Shown here: positions 1 to 5,638 of the stretch, piece after piece
Layout of the letters: each line of letters starts with the position of its first letter
Numbering within the stretch: position 1 is the first letter of the stretch
Origin: Clostridiales bacterium
GTDB taxonomy: Bacteria; Bacillota; Clostridia; Tissierellales; Dethiosulfatibacteraceae
DNA length: 5,714 bases
Reading direction: 5' to 3'
NCBI GenBank assembly: GCA_003539375.1
Contig: DPPH01000165.1
Coordinates: 6,602-12,315 of the forward strand
Position numbers and translations under genes: made by a program
Notes under the pieces: generated by a model
The model's input: the letters and a program-made list of their open reading frames with translations, nothing else
Told to the model about the DNA's origin: nothing
Databases searched by the model: none

Positions 1-171
1 TCAGAATTACTTTCAGAATATGTAATTGAAGAATTTAAAGATAAAGAAAAAATAGCTATATTAATGAAAGAGCACGGTATTACTGTTGCGGGACCAAGTT
101 TTGAAAAAACTTTTAATATGGCTGAAATGGTCGAAGACACAGCACAAATAGCATTATTTAGCAAACTTTAA
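1..171 (+). CDS. Class II aldolase (FucA/AraD family), C-terminal 56 residues only
   Basis: The frame is open from base 1 to a TAA at 169-171; the start and about three quarters of the protein lie upstream of the window. The tail has the class II aldolase/adducin signature: a strand leading to KEHGITVAG, then an amphipathic helix with F-x-x-A-E-M-V-E-x-x-A. The His at codon 25 (bases 73-75) matches the third zinc ligand of fuculose-1-phosphate aldolase (His155 in E. coli FucA); the other ligands are off-window. Family members cleave ketose-1-phosphates to dihydroxyacetone phosphate and an aldehyde, in the cytoplasm. The stop is 15 bases before the phosphorylase ATG, so the two are almost surely co-transcribed. 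By inference it acts on 5-methylthioribulose- or 5-deoxyribulose-1-phosphate (the Ald2/DrdA-type role), but a sugar-phosphate or epimerase role cannot be excluded from this fragment. Confidence 0.85.
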   Translation, partial: SELLSEYVIEEFKDKEKIAILMKEHGITVAGPSFEKTFNMAEMVEDTAQIALFSKL

Positions 172-186
172 AATCAGGAGGTTTAA

Positions 187-960
187 ATGAAAATAGCAAT
201 AATCGGTGGGACAGGTTTATATGATACAAGTTTTTTAAACAATCCCAAAGAAGAAATAATTGAAACTGAATACGGGAAAACAAAGATATATAGGTCGAAA
301 ATAAATGATAGGGAATTAGTATTCCTGCCTAGACACGGCATACAACACGGTGTGCTGGCTTATCAGGTTAACTATCATGCAAATATGAAGGCCCTGGACC
401 AGTTAGGAATAAAAAAAGCAATAGCAATGAATGCTGTTGGATCTTTAAATCCTGAGATGAAAGTAGGAGATTTAGTCTTAATAGATCAATTTATGGATTT
501 TGCATGGAATAGAAAATCTACTTTTGGAGAACATTCTGTAAATATGACAAATCCATACTGTCCAAAATTAAGAGCTGAATTTATAAAATCTGCTGAGTCT
601 TTGGATATAGAACTTCATGAAAAAGGAAACTATTTATGTACGGGTGGACCGAGATATGAAACAGCTCTAGAAGTAAAAGTTTTCAGAAGTTGGGGAATGG
701 ATGTTGTAGGAATGACAAATTCTACAGAAGCAACTTTAGCAAGAGAATTAGGAATATGCTACTCAACTGTAAATCTAGTGACTGATATGGCGGCAGGAAT
801 CACTGAAGTGGAGCCGGATTTAGCATTGCATAGAAAAGTAGTATCTGATAATATAGATAAGTTAAAAAAGCTGTTATTTACTACAGCGATGAACGTAGAA
901 GATTATGATGATTGTATGTGTCAGGATTTATACAATAAAGCTGTAGAAGCAAGAAAGTAG
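187..960 (+). CDS. mtnP: S-methyl-5'-thioadenosine phosphorylase / purine nucleoside phosphorylase family protein
   Basis: Trimeric PNP/MTAP-family enzyme that splits a purine nucleoside with phosphate into base and (5-substituted) ribose-1-phosphate in the cytoplasm. At 257 aa it is slightly shorter than human MTAP but full length for bacterial forms. Visible motifs are the phosphate loop IIGGTGLYD (residues 5-13), PRHGxxH (48-54), VNYHAN (61-66), AVGSL (83-87), GGPRYET (153-159), and GMTNSTEATLARELGICY (175-192). The start is fixed by CAGGAGG at 175-181, five bases before ATG. Aligned with human MTAP, Asp200 matches Asp220 but Ala202 replaces Asp222, giving TDMAAG, a mix of the MTAP and 6-oxopurine/methylthioinosine phosphorylase patterns. 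A C-terminal CMC (243-245) recalls the CxC motif of archaeal PNP/MTAPII. Co-transcribed with the aldolase; a hairpin follows the stop. Family is certain; substrate (MTA, 5'-deoxyadenosine, methylthioinosine or inosine) is not. Confidence 0.88.
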   Translation: MKIAIIGGTGLYDTSFLNNPKEEIIETEYGKTKIYRSKINDRELVFLPRHGIQHGVLAYQVNYHANMKALDQLGIKKAIAMNAVGSLNPEMKVGDLVLIDQFMDFAWNRKSTFGEHSVNMTNPYCPKLRAEFIKSAESLDIELHEKGNYLCTGGPRYETALEVKVFRSWGMDVVGMTNSTEATLARELGICYSTVNLVTDMAAGITEVEPDLALHRKVVSDNIDKLKKLLFTTAMNVEDYDDCMCQDLYNKAVEARK

Positions 961-965
961 TAACT

Positions 966-998
966 AGTACACCTGGGATAATAACCGGGTGTATTTTT
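966..998 (+). terminator. Intrinsic terminator or attenuator between the phosphorylase and adenosine deaminase genes
   Basis: ACACCTGG (969-976) pairs with CCGGGTGT (985-992) through one G-U wobble, and T968-A993 extends the stem to nine pairs around an eight-base A/T-rich loop. TTTTT follows at 994-998, then AAAA and the next ribosome binding site. The GC-rich stem and U run are what an intrinsic terminator needs, but the U run is short. The next gene begins 14 bases later with no room for its own promoter, so partial termination that lowers adenosine deaminase expression is more likely than a complete stop. Confidence 0.6.
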
Positions 999-1011
999 AA
1001 AAGGAGAATGT

Positions 1012-2052
1012 ATGATATTAGAAGAGATATTAAAAATAATACCTAAGATAGATTTGCACTGCCATTTGAGTGGAAGTGTACGACCGGAGACAATACTTGA
1101 AATCGCCCTTGAAGAAGGAATATCTGTACCAACAAATGAAATTAATAAATTTAAAAGCCATGTACAGGTTAATGATGATTGTAAATCCCTTAAAGAATAC
1201 TTAACTAAATTTGACTTTAACTTGATGGTTATGCAAAAAGCAAAACATATCGAAAGAATAACCTATGAATTACTACAGGATACAGCTAAGGAAAATGTAA
1301 AATATATAGAAATTAGATTTGCTCCTATGCTGCACATGAATCAGGGATTATCTTTCGAAGAAGTTGTGGAAGCAGTTATAAAAGGTAAGGAAAAAGGAGA
1401 AAAGGAATTTGATATTAAGTCCAACTTGCTTTTAATATGTATGAGACATCAAAGTCCGGAGAAAAGTATTGAAGTAGTAGAAAAAGGTGCTGAATACATA
1501 GATAGAGGTGTTGTAGGAGTTGATTTAGCAGGGAATGAACATGATTTTGAACCAACTATACATGAAGAAGCATTTAAACTAGCTAAAGAAAAAGGACTTC
1601 ACAGAACGGTGCATGCTGGAGAAACAGGAATTCCTGAAAACATAATAATTTCTGTAGAAAAACTATTTGCAGAAAGAATAGGACATGGAGTATATGCTTA
1701 TCAAAATGAAAAAGTACTTGAATATGTTAAGAAAAATAAAATACCTCTGGAGCAGTGTCTAACTAGTAACGTACAAACAAAAGCAGTTTCAAATTTTGAA
1801 TCACATCCTATTAAAACATATTTAGATCAAAACATAGTTGTAACAGTTAATACAGACAATATGACCGTTTCCAATACTAATTTACATAAAGAATATGAAA
1901 GATTGATTGAATATCAAAATTTCAATTTTGATGACATAAAAAAAGTACTACTAAACTCAGTAGAAGTAGCCTTTATAGAAAAAAGTGAAAAAGAAAAATT
2001 AAAATTAAAGGTTGAAAAAGAAATAAACTCAATAATAAAAAGCCAGAGATAA
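1012..2052 (+). CDS. add: Adenosine deaminase
   Basis: Zinc-dependent cytoplasmic amidohydrolase converting adenosine or deoxyadenosine to inosine or deoxyinosine plus ammonia. All core motifs are in order: HCHLSGSVRPET (16-27; zinc ligands His16 and His18), GVDLAGNE (169-176; substrate-contact Gly174), HAGE (201-204; zinc His201, catalytic Glu204), ERIGHG (221-226; His225), CLTSN (249-253), and VNTDNM (279-284; zinc Asp282). Length, 346 aa, is normal. Where mouse ADA has Asp295-Asp296, this protein has Asp282-Asn283; the second residue contacts purine N7, and Asn occurs there in a recognised bacterial subgroup, so activity is expected. AAGGAG at 1001-1006, five bases before ATG, sets the start. 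The gene follows the phosphorylase by 51 bases with a hairpin between. It probably feeds inosine to a phosphorylase; some relatives also accept modified adenosines, not decidable here. Confidence 0.92.
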   Translation: MILEEILKIIPKIDLHCHLSGSVRPETILEIALEEGISVPTNEINKFKSHVQVNDDCKSLKEYLTKFDFNLMVMQKAKHIERITYELLQDTAKENVKYIEIRFAPMLHMNQGLSFEEVVEAVIKGKEKGEKEFDIKSNLLLICMRHQSPEKSIEVVEKGAEYIDRGVVGVDLAGNEHDFEPTIHEEAFKLAKEKGLHRTVHAGETGIPENIIISVEKLFAERIGHGVYAYQNEKVLEYVKKNKIPLEQCLTSNVQTKAVSNFESHPIKTYLDQNIVVTVNTDNMTVSNTNLHKEYERLIEYQNFNFDDIKKVLLNSVEVAFIEKSEKEKLKLKVEKEINSIIKSQR

Positions 2053-2069
2053 ATAAATATCTTTGGCTT
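2040..2069. terminator. Bidirectional terminator between the convergent operons
   Basis: AGCCAGAGATA (2041-2051) pairs with TATCTTTGGCT (2058-2068), 11 pairs with one G-U, and A2040-T2069 adds a twelfth; the loop is six A/T bases. On the leftward transcript the hairpin is followed by TTTTATTATT, a good U tract; on the rightward transcript it is followed by the weaker AACTTTAATTTT. The hairpin's left arm is made of the last codons and stop of adenosine deaminase, and its right arm lies just beyond the aminohydrolase stop at 2074. Only 21 bases separate the two stop codons, so one structure appears to end both units. Confidence 0.75.
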
Positions 2070-2073
2070 AACT

Positions 2074-3498
2074 TTAATTTTGATTATTAAAAATACTGTT
2101 AAAAACATTTTTGAACTCTTTTTTTTCTTGTGAAGATTTTTCTATAGCTCCTATCATGGAATCTTTTAAAGAAGGAGTTCTTTTTTTGATTTCTTTTCTC
2201 AATAAACTTTCATCAATAGTGGTAAGTTTTTTATCCTTCATAAGGAACTTTCCATTCACTAAAACATGTTTTGGTTTAAGGGTAGATGTATTTAATATTA
2301 ATTGATTTAATAAGGAATCTTCTAAAATCTCTATAAAATTACTTTTATCAACTATTACTATATCTGCAGAATAATTTTCTTGAATACTTCCTACTGGTGT
2401 TTTAAAATTTAAAATTTTTCCAGCATTTCTAGTTATAAAATCATAAGATTGTTTTGGATTAGGCCAGTTTTTATAGTTTGTACTATCTATCCTCTGTATT
2501 AGTAAAAATAATCTTAAAATTTCAAGCATATTATGATTAGTACCACAGTTAAGTCCATCAGAACCTAGTGCAATGTTAATATTTCTAGTCATATACTTTT
2601 CTAATGGAAACTTTCCGCTTCCTAAAAACAAATTACTAGTTGGGTTTGATATAACAGAGACATCATTTTCAGTGATTAAATTAAGATCAATATCATCAAC
2701 CCATATACTGTGGGCTAAAGAAGTTTTCTTATTTAATAAATCATAGGTATTTAGCCTCTGGAGTGGTGAAAGAAATCCATCATCAGCTGATATTTTTTGC
2801 CATTTTGTTTCAAAAAAATGAGAATGAATATTTAAATCATACTTTTTTACTAATGAAGATACAGCTTCTAATAGTTTATCATCAACTCTTTGAGGAGAAT
2901 TAATACCTAAAACTACCTTTGTAACTTCGTTAACCTTATTATGAAATTTACTTATGTATGATTCATAAAAATCAAGATATTCTTCCTTTGATAAAAATGG
3001 ATTTGAGGAATTTTTGTATTTATTAATACCATGAAGTATTTCTCTGTCCTGAATGTTATGTACCATAGGGGCTAATGCAGCTTTAAATCCAGAATCAATA
3101 TAACTTTTCCCAATAGTTTCAGCAAATTTTAAGTGAGGGATATGATCAATACAAGTAGTCACACCCATTTTTATCATTTCTGCTGCACCTAACAAAGTAG
3201 AAAGTTGATGATCATCACCCTCTAAAATCCCACCTAAAGCTACGGTATCATTTGACCAGAGCTCTAAAGGTTCACCCCAGGAGGTTCCTTTAAGAATGTT
3301 GGTATAGGAGTGATAGTGGCTGTTTATCATACCTGGCAGGACAAAATCACCATGCAAATCCAATACTTTTGTACTTTCATCACAATCTAAATTTTCTCCA
3401 ACATCTGATATTATATTACCAGAAATTTTTATATCTAAATCTTTAAATTTTAAATCTTCATTTATTTGGATTAAAACTTTTCCATTTTTTAATAACAT
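2074..3498 (-). CDS. Metal-dependent aminohydrolase (COG0402; SAH/MTA, guanine or chlorohydrolase-type deaminase)
   Basis: Amidohydrolase-superfamily enzyme of the cytosine/guanine/S-adenosylhomocysteine deaminase branch, which removes an amino group from a (aza)aromatic ring. An N-terminal beta-sandwich (about 1-55) leads into LPGMINSHYH (54-63) with metal ligands His61 and His63. Next come HSHFFET (225-231; His227 and catalytic Glu230), LAHSIW (261-266; His263), SNPTSNLFLGSGKFP (284-298), and LGSDG (311-315; Asp314). The C-terminal sandwich strand HVLVNGKFL is at 411-419. The catalytic set is complete and 474 aa is a usual length. GAGG five bases before ATG supports the start. It is the last gene of the gntR unit, 12 bases after the FucI-like stop. 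The tryptophan/acidic segment that shapes the ribose pocket in known SAH/MTA deaminases is not recognisable here (the region reads GEPLELWSNDTVALGG), so nucleoside deamination is a neighbour-based guess. Substrate unknown. Confidence 0.85.
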   Translation of the reverse strand: MLLKNGKVLIQINEDLKFKDLDIKISGNIISDVGENLDCDESTKVLDLHGDFVLPGMINSHYHSYTNILKGTSWGEPLELWSNDTVALGGILEGDDHQLSTLLGAAEMIKMGVTTCIDHIPHLKFAETIGKSYIDSGFKAALAPMVHNIQDREILHGINKYKNSSNPFLSKEEYLDFYESYISKFHNKVNEVTKVVLGINSPQRVDDKLLEAVSSLVKKYDLNIHSHFFETKWQKISADDGFLSPLQRLNTYDLLNKKTSLAHSIWVDDIDLNLITENDVSVISNPTSNLFLGSGKFPLEKYMTRNINIALGSDGLNCGTNHNMLEILRLFLLIQRIDSTNYKNWPNPKQSYDFITRNAGKILNFKTPVGSIQENYSADIVIVDKSNFIEILEDSLLNQLILNTSTLKPKHVLVNGKFLMKDKKLTTIDESLLRKEIKKRTPSLKDSMIGAIEKSSQEKKEFKNVFNSIFNNQN

Positions 3499-3510
3499 AT
3501 CAACCTCAGT

Positions 3511-4692
3511 TTAAATTATTTCAAAAAACTCCTTAAGATGATTTGTATAATCGCCAAGACAGATTAGGTAGTGGTTACCAACTGGAGTATTTAGAAATTT
3601 ATCAACACCTTCTTTTGCAGCAATCCTAATTTGGCTTCTGCAGAGATTATCTTCATGAAGACTTTCTAAAATATCTCCTTCTGAGATAAAATATCTTTCT
3701 AACGTACTATTTGATTTGAATATAGTTGCTTTACCTTTAGGTATATCTCCTGCAACAGCTACTCCGATACCTGACTCAAAGTGGGTATCAAGATTGTACT
3801 TTTCAGGCATATTTAGGGGTAAAGTACAGTGAGCAAAAATTATTTCGTTATTAGATTTGTTAATTCTAGAAGGATTCGATTGAAATATTGGCTTATTAGA
3901 AAGTTTACTCAATATAGCCATGGATATAAGAGAAGGTAAATCTCCTTCACAACCGCTGTAAATACCTTCCTGGTTTAATAGAGCTAGTCCTAGGCATCCG
4001 GTATTTTTAACACTTGTAAGCAAATCAAAACATCTTACACTAAAGCCATCTAGTTTATATTTTTCAACCAATCTAGAAAAGGCTCCATATATATGTAAAG
4101 CTTTTTCTATTTCGGATTTGTTGAAATCCCGATTTAAAAGTTCTTTAGTATGATTGTTTTCTTCATAAAAACCTTTGCCTATTTCTGATAAAAGTTCATC
4201 CATACTAATGTCTATAACTTCAATGCCTAGTTTGTCTTTAATAATCGAGTAATCTACATTGGTAGAAATCAACCAGTCTGAAGGTTTACCTATCATACCA
4301 AGCTTCATACTCTTAAGCTGATTTCTTGTTTCTACAGCCTTCAGTATATATTCTAAATCCCTTGCTATTTCAGTCTTTGTGCCGTGTAGAAGTTTACCCT
4401 TTATTTTGTTGTCAGCTAGGTAAGTCATCATTTCCATAGAGGCTGATAGAGAATTATCTGTACCACTGGTTACTATTACTACGGGTTCTTTTAAATGTTT
4501 CAAAGACTCTTTAAAGAGACCTGCTGTACCTCCAGTCGAAACATATAATAGGGAAACATCTTCATCTTCGGCTTTAGTTTTCTTGTTAAACTCTAAGGAG
4601 AGTTCCTTAGATAAATAACGAAATAAGTCATCTGCTTCATTCTCTAATCTTGGATCTTTGTGCATCATACTTTTCAAAAATAAATAATTCAT
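3511..4692 (-). CDS. FucI/AraA-fold (COG2407-like) sugar isomerase-related protein, substrate unknown
   Basis: Resembles the short L-fucose/L-arabinose isomerase-like proteins, cytoplasmic and about 390-450 aa; this one is 393 aa and has no signal peptide or membrane segment. The first half has Rossmann-like strands (LLYVSTGGTAGLF at 48-60, EPVVIVTSGT at 69-78, KLGMIGKPSDWL at 130-141). The second half carries the family's recognisable stretch: GFSVRCFDLL (216-225), GCEGDLPS (247-254), AHCTLP (287-292), THFESGIGVAVAG (303-315), and GNHYLICLGD (372-381). Glu249 and His374 could match the metal ligands Glu337 and His528 of E. coli FucI, but the position expected to hold Asp361 appears to be Asn273 in SNPSR. 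AAGGAGG four bases before ATG sets the start. It lies 39 bases after gntR and 12 before the aminohydrolase. It may isomerise an unusual sugar or, with an altered metal site, do other chemistry. Fold fairly sure; function unknown. Confidence 0.7.
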   Translation of the reverse strand: MNYLFLKSMMHKDPRLENEADDLFRYLSKELSLEFNKKTKAEDEDVSLLYVSTGGTAGLFKESLKHLKEPVVIVTSGTDNSLSASMEMMTYLADNKIKGKLLHGTKTEIARDLEYILKAVETRNQLKSMKLGMIGKPSDWLISTNVDYSIIKDKLGIEVIDISMDELLSEIGKGFYEENNHTKELLNRDFNKSEIEKALHIYGAFSRLVEKYKLDGFSVRCFDLLTSVKNTGCLGLALLNQEGIYSGCEGDLPSLISMAILSKLSNKPIFQSNPSRINKSNNEIIFAHCTLPLNMPEKYNLDTHFESGIGVAVAGDIPKGKATIFKSNSTLERYFISEGDILESLHEDNLCRSQIRIAAKEGVDKFLNTPVGNHYLICLGDYTNHLKEFFEII

Positions 4693-4731
4693 GTTGCCTC
4701 CTTAAGATTATTATATTACTCTGAAAAAATT

Positions 4732-5457
4732 TTATTCGCTAAATCTTCTAATTATATTAAATTCTAATTTTTCTGTTAAAAAATAGCTATCAGAGTAAAA
4801 AACTGGTACTCCAGTGTTTGAATAATGAATTTGCTGTAGTAATAATAAAGCTTCCGGTTCTTCTAAAGATAATTTATCCATAAGTCTTTTATCACTCAAT
4901 ACAGCGTGAATAGAACAACTTGAAAAAGAAACATTTGAATACTGATTTATAAAATCAAATAAAGAATGATACTTATTTTGAGTGTAATCTTCTATCATAC
5001 CGTCAGCACATGGGATGTAATCTTCGACAAATACAATAGGTGAGCTGTCCGCTGTACGCACTCTTTCAATATACAATGTTTCTAAAGGATCATCGCTACC
5101 TAGATGCTTTGAAATTATTGGATTAGCCGTCCTTACATCAAACTTCATACTTTTAGTGCCTGGCTTATAACCGTGTTCAGATATAATTTTTGTGGTACTG
5201 TCTAGGGCTGCAATATTATACCTGATGTTATCATCGCTGTTATATCTAGTAACAAAAGTACCAATACCGTGTCTAAGTATTACCAACCCCTGATTTTCTA
5301 AAACTTTAAGAGCTTCCCTAACGGTGTTTCTGCTTACTCCAAATTGAGAAGCAAGTTTGTTTTCTGAAGGTAGTTGGTCCATGAAATTCATATCTTTAAT
5401 CATATTAAGTAAGGCTTCTTTAACCTGTGAAGATAATGTTTTACTATTTAGTTTCAT
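4732..5457 (-). CDS. GntR-family transcriptional regulator, HutC/UTRA subfamily
   Basis: Dimeric ligand-responsive DNA-binding protein, usually a repressor released by a small effector. The N-terminal winged helix-turn-helix spans about 7-70, with LPSENKLASQFGVSRNTVRE (29-48) as the recognition region and GLVILRHGIGTFV (57-69) as the wing. The UTRA effector domain spans about 85-238, shown by ERVRTADSSPIVFVEDYIP (131-149) and the C-terminal GVPVFYSDSYFL (216-227). Length, 241 aa, is typical. AAGGAGG at 5472-5466, eight bases before ATG, supports the start. It is the first gene of the leftward operon and so probably controls itself, the FucI-like gene and the aminohydrolase gene, and also the divergent promoter on its right. 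UTRA effectors are often sugar phosphates, amino acids or fatty acids; by inference the effector here is an intermediate of the pathway encoded downstream. Confidence 0.93.
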   Translation of the reverse strand: MKLNSKTLSSQVKEALLNMIKDMNFMDQLPSENKLASQFGVSRNTVREALKVLENQGLVILRHGIGTFVTRYNSDDNIRYNIAALDSTTKIISEHGYKPGTKSMKFDVRTANPIISKHLGSDDPLETLYIERVRTADSSPIVFVEDYIPCADGMIEDYTQNKYHSLFDFINQYSNVSFSSCSIHAVLSDKRLMDKLSLEEPEALLLLQQIHYSNTGVPVFYSDSYFLTEKLEFNIIRRFSE

Positions 5458-5507
5458 ATATATTCCCTCCTTGATTATTTGTTTATATTTGAAGCTTAGT
5501 ATATAAT

Positions 5508-5536
5508 TTTATGTTTTGTCGAACGAAAAGTGTCAA
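5508..5536 (-). promoter_or_regulatory. Probable sigma-A promoter of the gntR operon (leftward)
   Basis: Read on the minus strand, a perfect -35 TTGACA (5536-5531) is followed after 17 bases by CATAAA (5513-5508), which matches the -10 consensus at four of six positions. Transcription would begin near 5500, about 43 bases before the gntR start codon. An imperfect palindrome occupies the spacer. A second possible -10, TATACT at 5503-5498, lacks a -35 at the right distance. Confidence 0.6.
5516..5529. promoter_or_regulatory. Candidate GntR operator in the gntR promoter spacer
   Basis: TTGTCGAACGAAAA is symmetric about 5522.5 (TCG/CGA and TT/AA pair, with one mismatch). It lies exactly between the -35 and -10 of the leftward promoter, where a bound dimer would block RNA polymerase. 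Its core GTCGAACGA matches GTTGGACAA of the larger palindrome at 5613-5638 at six of nine positions, with only transitions differing and the centres of symmetry aligned. It is short and A/T-rich outside the core, so chance is possible. Confidence 0.35.
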
Positions 5537-5571
5537 TAATAAAAAATCAGATTAAATTATTCAATCACTAA

Positions 5572-5600
5572 TTGACATTACATCGTATAAATGATATTAT
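5572..5600 (+). promoter_or_regulatory. Strong sigma-A promoter reading rightward out of the window
   Basis: TTGACA (5572-5577), a 17-base spacer, and TATTAT (5595-5600; five of six) preceded by an extended -10 TGA (5592-5594). The predicted start site is near 5607. The -35 hexamers of this and the leftward promoter are 35 bases apart and form an inverted pair (TGTCAAT at 5531-5537, ATTGACA at 5571-5577). No coding start follows before 5714, so its gene lies to the right. Confidence 0.78.
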
Positions 5601-5612
5601 TTTTTATATTAG

Positions 5613-5638
5613 AGTTAAAGGTTGGACAACCAATAACT
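5613..5638. promoter_or_regulatory. Candidate operator: 26-base near-perfect palindrome downstream of the rightward start site
   Basis: The core GGTTG-GA-CAACC (5620-5631) is flanked on both sides by two A·A mismatches and then by AGTTA (5613-5617) and TAACT (5634-5638), which again pair. Ten of the twelve base pairs in the arms match around a two-base centre. It begins about six bases after the predicted start site of the rightward promoter, a classic repressor position. A two-base loop would make a poor RNA hairpin, so a protein dimer site is the better reading. The adjacent GntR protein is the obvious candidate to bind it. Confidence 0.6.

Noticed and set aside
1914..2108. Open frame of 64 codons on the minus strand
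   Set aside because: It lies mostly antisense to the adenosine deaminase 3' end, is Phe/Ile/Lys-rich low-complexity translation of A/T-rich DNA, and crosses the terminator hairpin. There is no family resemblance.
2111..2305. Open frame of 64 codons on the plus strand
   Set aside because: It is wholly antisense to the 3' part of the aminohydrolase gene, with no good ribosome binding site and no recognisable motif.
4693..4731. Separate promoter or terminator between gntR and the FucI-like gene
   Set aside because: The 39 bases hold only the A/T-rich tail and an AAGGAGG ribosome binding site; there is no stem and no -35/-10 pair, so co-transcription is the simpler reading.
5561..5575. TCAAT-CACTA-ATTGA inverted repeat as a second operator
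   Set aside because: The arms are five A/T-rich pairs and one arm is simply part of the -35 element; it is unrelated to the two candidate GntR sites, so chance is likely.
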